Positions 63,301 through 64,000 of a stretch of 64,000 bases of DNA are shown piece after piece. Each line of letters begins with the position of its first letter. The stretch's first letter is position 1. A program made the position numbers and the translations under genes. Source of the stretch: Aphrocallistes beatrix (lineage: Eukaryota; Porifera; Hexactinellida; Sceptrulophora; Aphrocallistidae); the NCBI GenBank assembly GCA_963281255.1, contig OY725497.1, forward strand, positions 2,666,001 to 2,730,000. Direction: 5' to 3'. The notes beneath the pieces are model-generated. The model ran no database searches, was not told the DNA's origin, and saw only the letters and a program-made list of their open reading frames with translations.

Positions 63301-64000
63301 TGTTTCAGCTCAGTTGACTCCCCTATTCGATTTCCATTCACAAAGGTGTTAGATCCAGGTTGTGGTACCAGACGAACTTTGGACTTCACATTCTCGAAAT
63401 GGCAATGTTCAGGAAGAATGTAATTTCCGTGGAGATTTATGTCGCATTTTTCACTCCGTCCAACGCTGGTAATTCCCTCCTTGAGGTAGTAAATGAGACA
63501 TTCGCTCATGAGAGGATCTTCATTCAGGTTCACAAGGTGAGGCGTGTTCTTCGGAGAGAACACTCCCTTCACTGTCTCGATCCCGTCTTCCCCCACGCTT
63601 AGAGCAATCCCCAAGTTATGCATGTAGTTATCTGTCTCGGTCTTGTGTTTTTCTGCCTAACGAATGAAGGAAAAGTTCAAATAAAAAATAGAATATGTGT
63701 ATCCAGAATGTGCAACTAAGTATTACTTACCTCATCGAGCTTATCCTTCCAATCCTTCGTCAGTTCATCCATCAGCTTCTGAGACTCCTTTATTTGTTCG
63801 GCCGCTGCTTCTGCTGAGATACTAACACTAGGACTCCGTACCATGTTAGATTGGATCTGTGTCAAATTTTCTTCTTCTTTCTCAATTTCTTCAGTTGAGT
63901 CCTCTTTCTTTGGGATTCCATCTGAAATAGACACGTTTGGGTTCTTCGGTGTAGACGCAGGGGTCATGCCCTTTCCTCCTTTCGCAACAGAGCCAGGTGG
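57366..64000 (-). CDS. kinesin-3 motor, KIF1/UNC-104 type, C-terminal ten exons (partial)
   Basis: Kinesin-3 motors carry vesicle precursors along microtubules. The motor domain lies past base 64000; about 1,498 residues are in the window. All splice sites are GT-AG and all phases agree: >64000-63731, 63656-63246, 63159-62716, 61620-61420, 61223-60942, 60875-60648, 60563-60065, 59998-59421, 59019-58609, 58538-57366. Coiled coil ('SQKLMDELTKDWKDKLDE') precedes an FHA domain in the second exon ('GITSVGRSEKCDINLHGNYI'). A neck/CC2 region follows, then the KIF1B-type segment ('LLKEANAISVELRQQV'), the Ser-rich middle, and the conserved 'RGFMIEVFGHYEQHPLH'. Near the C-terminus is a PH domain ('KRGFIQLSEYEGLWRKFYAV', 'RPYIYLYYNDKDPIERDFIN') for phosphoinositide binding. 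Introns are 65-400 bp except one of 1,095 bp. Exact paralogue not assigned. Confidence 0.95.
59083..59308. mobile_element. hAT MITE in a kinesin intron
   Basis: 'CAGTGGCGTAGCCAAG' and 'CTTGGCTATGCCTCTG' are inverted ends. The flanks ATGTTAAG and ATGTTAGT look like an 8-bp duplication with two changes. It sits between the exons at 58609-59019 and 59421-59998. Confidence 0.7.
61621..62715. other. long kinesin intron
   Basis: The 1,095-bp intron (62715-61621 on the minus strand; donor GTTCG, acceptor TTCTAG) is AT-rich. I saw no exon or repeat inside it. Confidence 0.6.

Noticed and set aside
1..64000. tRNA, rRNA or snRNA genes
   Set aside because: I looked for cloverleaf-compatible A and B box pairs and conserved rRNA words and found none I could support.

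Overview
This is eukaryotic nuclear DNA, most likely from an invertebrate animal. The evidence is GT-AG introns, an Integrator subunit, a FYVE/RhoGEF (FGD) protein, a kinesin-3 with FHA and PH domains, a p24 cargo receptor, and a large load of DNA transposons. The phylum cannot be decided from the sequence alone. A sponge, cnidarian or other early-branching animal would fit the AT-rich, transposon-dense, partly intron-poor character, but that is a guess. No tool was run: splice sites, repeats and homologies were read by eye.

Layout. 1-9.3 kb is a transposon desert: a Helitron, pogo-like, mariner and hAT remnants, a 1.2 kb foldback, and an element with inverted 'GGAATAAGGCCGAAT' arrays. 9.35-11.73 kb holds a four-exon plus-strand gene of unknown function with a Helitron in its last intron. 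13.9-14.4 kb encodes TAF11, followed by more repeats. 18.3-20.7 kb is cysteinyl-tRNA synthetase. 21.8-26.8 kb is a nested transposon complex containing two broken copies of a gene family that combines an XPG/FEN1-like nuclease signature with a CXC (tesmin/TSO1-like) Cys cluster. 27-49.5 kb is the gene island, all on the minus strand: TMED2, INTS6, a CEP162-like coiled-coil protein, NAA30, an FGD RhoGEF, a possible small gene, and GALK2. It is interrupted at 28.8, 33.5-35.5, 39.5 and 41.4-43.3 kb by transposons. 50.5-57.1 kb is a second transposon block with a cluster of Helitrons. 57.4 kb to the window edge is the C-terminal ~1,500 residues of a KIF1/UNC-104-type kinesin in ten exons; its motor domain lies beyond base 64000.

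The genes do not form a pathway. They are housekeeping or cytoskeletal functions: translation, ER-Golgi traffic, transcription, N-terminal acetylation, cilium/centrosome, Cdc42-type signalling, sugar phosphorylation and vesicle transport.

The dominant repeat is a short non-autonomous Helitron of about 540 bp with at least a dozen copies. It starts TCCTTACTATTAAAACTCG, carries an AT microsatellite and a ~450 bp core, and ends in hairpins and CTTG. One copy can be compared with a paralogous empty site inside the window, which shows insertion between A and T with no target duplication. Nearly every copy carries two TGACGTCA sites and one TGACTCA site. Nesting (hAT in Helitron, Helitron in foldback, pogo-like around hAT around hAT) gives relative insertion ages.
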